Shown here: positions 60,510 through 64,000 of the stretch, piece after piece
Numbering within the stretch: position 1 is the first letter of the stretch
Layout: each line of letters opens with the position of its first letter
NCBI GenBank assembly: GCA_947247005.1
Contig: OX365952.1
Location: forward strand, 43,070,722-43,134,721
Length of the DNA stretch: 64,000 bases
Direction: 5' to 3'
Origin: Spisula solida
Taxonomy: Eukaryota > Mollusca > Bivalvia > Venerida > Mactridae
Position numbers and translations under genes: made by a program
The notes under the pieces: model-generated
The model's database searches: none
Told to the model about the DNA's origin: nothing
The model's input: only the letters and a program-made list of their open reading frames with translations

Positions 60510-63439
60510 ACAGTATTGAACTGTAGATCTTAATCAACTTGAACGTATTGCTTTTACTACTACTGTATGGACCACTGACATGTTGCTTTGTCTGTTTTGT
60601 TAAATGGTATATGGATACATTTGAAGTTACATAATTAATGTGTTCAGTTGTAATACATGTAGTAATGGTATCAAAACATCGTCTCGTCCCAGAGTCTAGC
60701 AGTCAATTTATTGCTAATTATTTACGATAGAAATGTGTCTTTAATGTGTGTGTACTTTGTAAACATAATTGAAAATATGCAGTTCATTTGGCAATATACT
60801 AATCAGAAACAAGAATTGCAGGTTGGTTTGTGGTGTGTTAATTTACTTTCGTATGATCTTTGCTTTCGTTCAGGTGTCGTGTATAGTTTGTATAATACTA
60901 ATGACATAACTAAAGGATGATAATAAGCAGGGCAACAACAACCCCAAAACAGCTTTGTAATTTTATGCACTGTTTATTGATTAAACTCAAGGACTATATC
61001 ATAAAATAATTATCAGACTAAGTATATAGCACATCGCTTTAAGGACCGTGAACATCAAAACTATTCGGAATGACGTACATATCGCTATGCATTAACACAA
61101 AATATTCAAAGAGAGAGAAGACTGCTTTAATCACTGTTGCCCTATACATTTGTGTCATCATGCATAATGTAATTTAATTAATGGGGATATTGTGTGAGGA
61201 CAAATAACGTAACCTTAGATAAATCTCAAAGACATATTCAAATGTCATGTCGTATTATTGAATAGTCCTAAATAGCGTATGTTGTATTGTCTATCTGGCT
61301 CATTAAGCTTTAATTATACTATTTGATAAAGCTAAGTCACCCACAATGTGTTGATCGTCAATTTAAGCTGATTTATTGTGTTTTCATGTATGGGTGGTCC
61401 TGACTATGGCTATTGTTTTGAACACGTGATATACATCTTAATGGTAGCTACGCTCTGTAAGGTTTTAAAACATTATAAGGTGTAAAATAAATGAATACAC
61501 AAAACCTGTGTATAACCTTAAGCATTGCCTTAATGAGTCAAAATATAAACCTATAAGGAATGATGAACGGTTTTTGAACATTCAATTCTGCAATATGGTC
61601 GGATAGTAGTTACGAAAACTACATACTGCCTCTCGAGTATACTTTTGTACAACGTAAGGTACATCCAGAAATCTACGCTAAATATTTATATTAAAAAATA
61701 ACTGTTTAACCTAAGATTTCAGTTTAACTTCTCATTTTATTAGGTACTTTGACAAAACAGAAAACAATGCTTCTAGACACCCTCCAGTACCAAATACCTA
61801 CCACTACAGTGTACACCAATTATGTTTTAACAAGCAAGCTAGCTACAACTGATTCTATCATTAGCATTTCAATAGATAAATCAATTCAAATCTGTCAAAA
61901 ATTGTAACTGTACATTTGCGTGGGTTGTTTTTGTTTTTTGGATATCATATACCAATAATATCGACTGCAGGTTTGTAAAAGATCGTGTATACTATACATA
62001 CGATTGCATCTCTTCTCAGGAGTGTGCTTGTAAATTAGAATTGAATGTCCCAGAAGTTAGAAAAGTAAAAAGCGAGTATAATGTTCTACCTGCCTTATGA
62101 AGGTGCACTGTGAACCACTAAGCTGACTCGAGACATTCTTCATGGTCCAGGTTATAATAAAAACACTATGTCGACAAATACTGATGACATATCGAAATAA
62201 TAAACACATCGCGTATAATATGGATGAACTTATCGAACAGCTGTACTATTTAAGAATATTACATATTATTGACCGACCAATTTATCGTTGCAAATGCTAT
62301 TTGCCATCCAAATGATTGTTCTAATGTTGTCATTTTATTATATATATAAGTGTAGCGATTTGATTTGCAAGAATTAGGTACAGTTGTAGTTTTCAAATCC
62401 AATTCTGACAGTTATCAATACAGTCATATAGGTTTTCACTTTTCTTGGGCAGTTTGACTACGAGGTCTTTCATATTTCCTTCAACAGCTAATAGTATAAT
62501 ATCATTGATTGCTTTCAGTGTCTCATGATATTACTGTCTGGGGTTTTCCTTGCTTTCAGCATGTTGACAGATGTCTAGGTCTCATCTTCAAGGTAGGATC
62601 AATGTATTTCTCGGCTTCTCTCCTGTCAAGCTATTTTGACCTACGTGCTTAAAAAGCTTCTAGCTAGCTTGCTGTCGTCATATAGTGTTCTCCTATCACC
62701 ATTAACCACTTCTTCTCGTGCTCTAGTTACCATTTAGTCAATCATCGTGTCCTTTCTGGTGCTCTACTTTACCTTGACGGCACATGTTTCTTGTGTTGAT
62801 CAAATACTGTCTAGAACTGCAAAAAGAACGGCTTCATTACCGCTTGAGCAGCCTGGTTGATTTGGGAATAAAACAGCACAACGGTGACTCTCTGAAAGTT
62901 TTACCAAAACCGCTATTTTCAATACGCACATGCATATTTAATTATTTTATAGTATACATGCTCAGCCAACTTCACTGGTGCTAATTAAGGGAGTAAATAT
63001 ACGGGACCCAGAGGTAAATACCTATTGACCGGTGCATGGACTGAAGATAAGTTGAAATAACATGAAAATCATGATGAAGATTTTCAAATGCATGTATTAG
63101 CTTCTATGTTTCATAGAGCTATGACTGTTTTTGGACACAGAGAATGATATCAAATACGGTTTTATGGTCCATACAACCATTTTAAGGTCCATACAACCAT
63201 GATACTTCGTGGGTTTAAACGATAAATAAATAGAATGTTGCTCTAATGTTTGTATCATAATTCATAATCTGGTCAAAATTAGCATGGACTTAGTTACTAC
63301 TTACTAGGAATAAGTTGTATACAACATATGATATAAAAGTATTTTCAATTTGTTTTTTACTACAACAAGCATTGTGGCATACGCTTGTGTTCTGTTCTGT
63401 TTTTGTGAATTCCTGTTTGTTTGTGTCTTTCGTACTCAG
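60510..63439. other. No gene found
   Basis: AT-rich sequence. Short frames on both strands show no family features. I see no tandem array or inverted-repeat element worth naming. Confidence 0.4.
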
Positions 63440-64000
63440 ACGCGTCTTGAAAATACGATCAACTTTTCGAGTAACGTTGTGCACTGTCTGTGCCTTTTTG
63501 TTTTCATGTGTCATTTCGTGTCCTTCTTTTCGTGGTTTCGTAGTTTTCGTTTAAATTATTAAAATATGGGGTTGGATTTGGTTTTTAGCTCCAATTCCGT
63601 TTATGTTTGAGTTTTTTTTCATCTATAATAATCAACAATATGTCTTTATTTCTCCGTATTCGTCATTTACTAACGGGCCAATTCTATAGAGCTAGGATTT
63701 TTATTCTTCGTATTCACTAGTTGTCCTTTATCTGACTCGTTCGCGTTATTCGTACCCTATGCGGTTCGTTCATAAGTCGTTATACGTGGTCGCAGGTTAC
63801 AGTTGACTGTTCTGCATTACTTCTAAGACTTCAGGTGGCTAAAACTATAAGTGTTTCGACCTTTTTGTAATACATGTACTGTAAATTTTCTATTTTTTTA
63901 GGATTTCCGACAGCTAAACTAGGTATTGAAGCCGTTTTACTGCTGGATCTGGGTCATGCAGCTAGGGCATTCAGCTTTTTGATTGCTAAAACTAATTTAT
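63440..64000 (+). repeat. Modular repeat, plus copy cut by window end
   Basis: GTGCCTTTTTGTTTTCATGT, TCGTTTAAATTATTAAAATA, then F (CGTATTCGTCATTTACTAAC, 63657) and the start of the A minisatellite (TAGGGCATTCAGCTTTTTGA, 63964). It is collinear with the copy at 51735. Confidence 0.75.

Noticed and set aside
63290..63562. Cysteine- and phenylalanine-rich frames near the window end
   Set aside because: They overlap a copy of the modular dispersed repeat and resemble the repeat translation at 51661-51891.

Overview
The window is animal nuclear DNA: AT-rich, intron-containing and full of decayed transposons, foldback elements and tandem arrays. It has no bacterial or viral gene organisation. Two genes can be assigned with confidence, and both are EMX (empty spiracles) class homeobox genes. 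Gene content, the LINE remnant and the repeat style suggest a lophotrochozoan, most likely a bivalve mollusc; the species cannot be named from sequence alone.

Layout. 1-1357: 32-bp minisatellite. 1443-1622: 42-bp minisatellite. 2470-14321: EMX paralog A on the + strand, with exons 2848-3520, 8678-8850 and 14127-14321 (346 aa). Its intron 1 carries a 16-bp satellite at 7411-8008. 14322-34861: about 20.5 kb between the two stop codons, holding a pogo/Tc1-like MITE, a dead LINE (15525-16740), several foldback elements, tRNA-derived SINE heads and copies of a modular dispersed repeat. 34862-57665: EMX paralog B on the - strand, with exons 57665-56939, 43721-43558 and 35014-34862 (347 aa); its introns of 13.2 and 8.5 kb hold more foldback and TIR elements. 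57666-64000: upstream flank of paralog B, with only weak gene candidates and one more dispersed-repeat copy cut by the window end.

The two EMX genes point at each other tail to tail. They share both intron positions and phases (phase 1 before the homeodomain, phase 0 between homeodomain residues 44 and 45) and have nearly equal protein lengths, so they are a tandem-inverted duplicate pair. Their homeodomains are 45/60 identical by my alignment. Paralog A keeps the N-terminal EMX motif (GFTIDSII) and a tyrosine/proline-rich hexapeptide-like region but has a drifted homeodomain. Paralog B has a near-canonical EMX homeodomain but no visible N-terminal motif. This reciprocal retention is the most interesting biology here. 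Second is an apparently uncatalogued modular repeat family with an internal TTCAGC/GCTGAA minisatellite, seen in about ten places on both strands.
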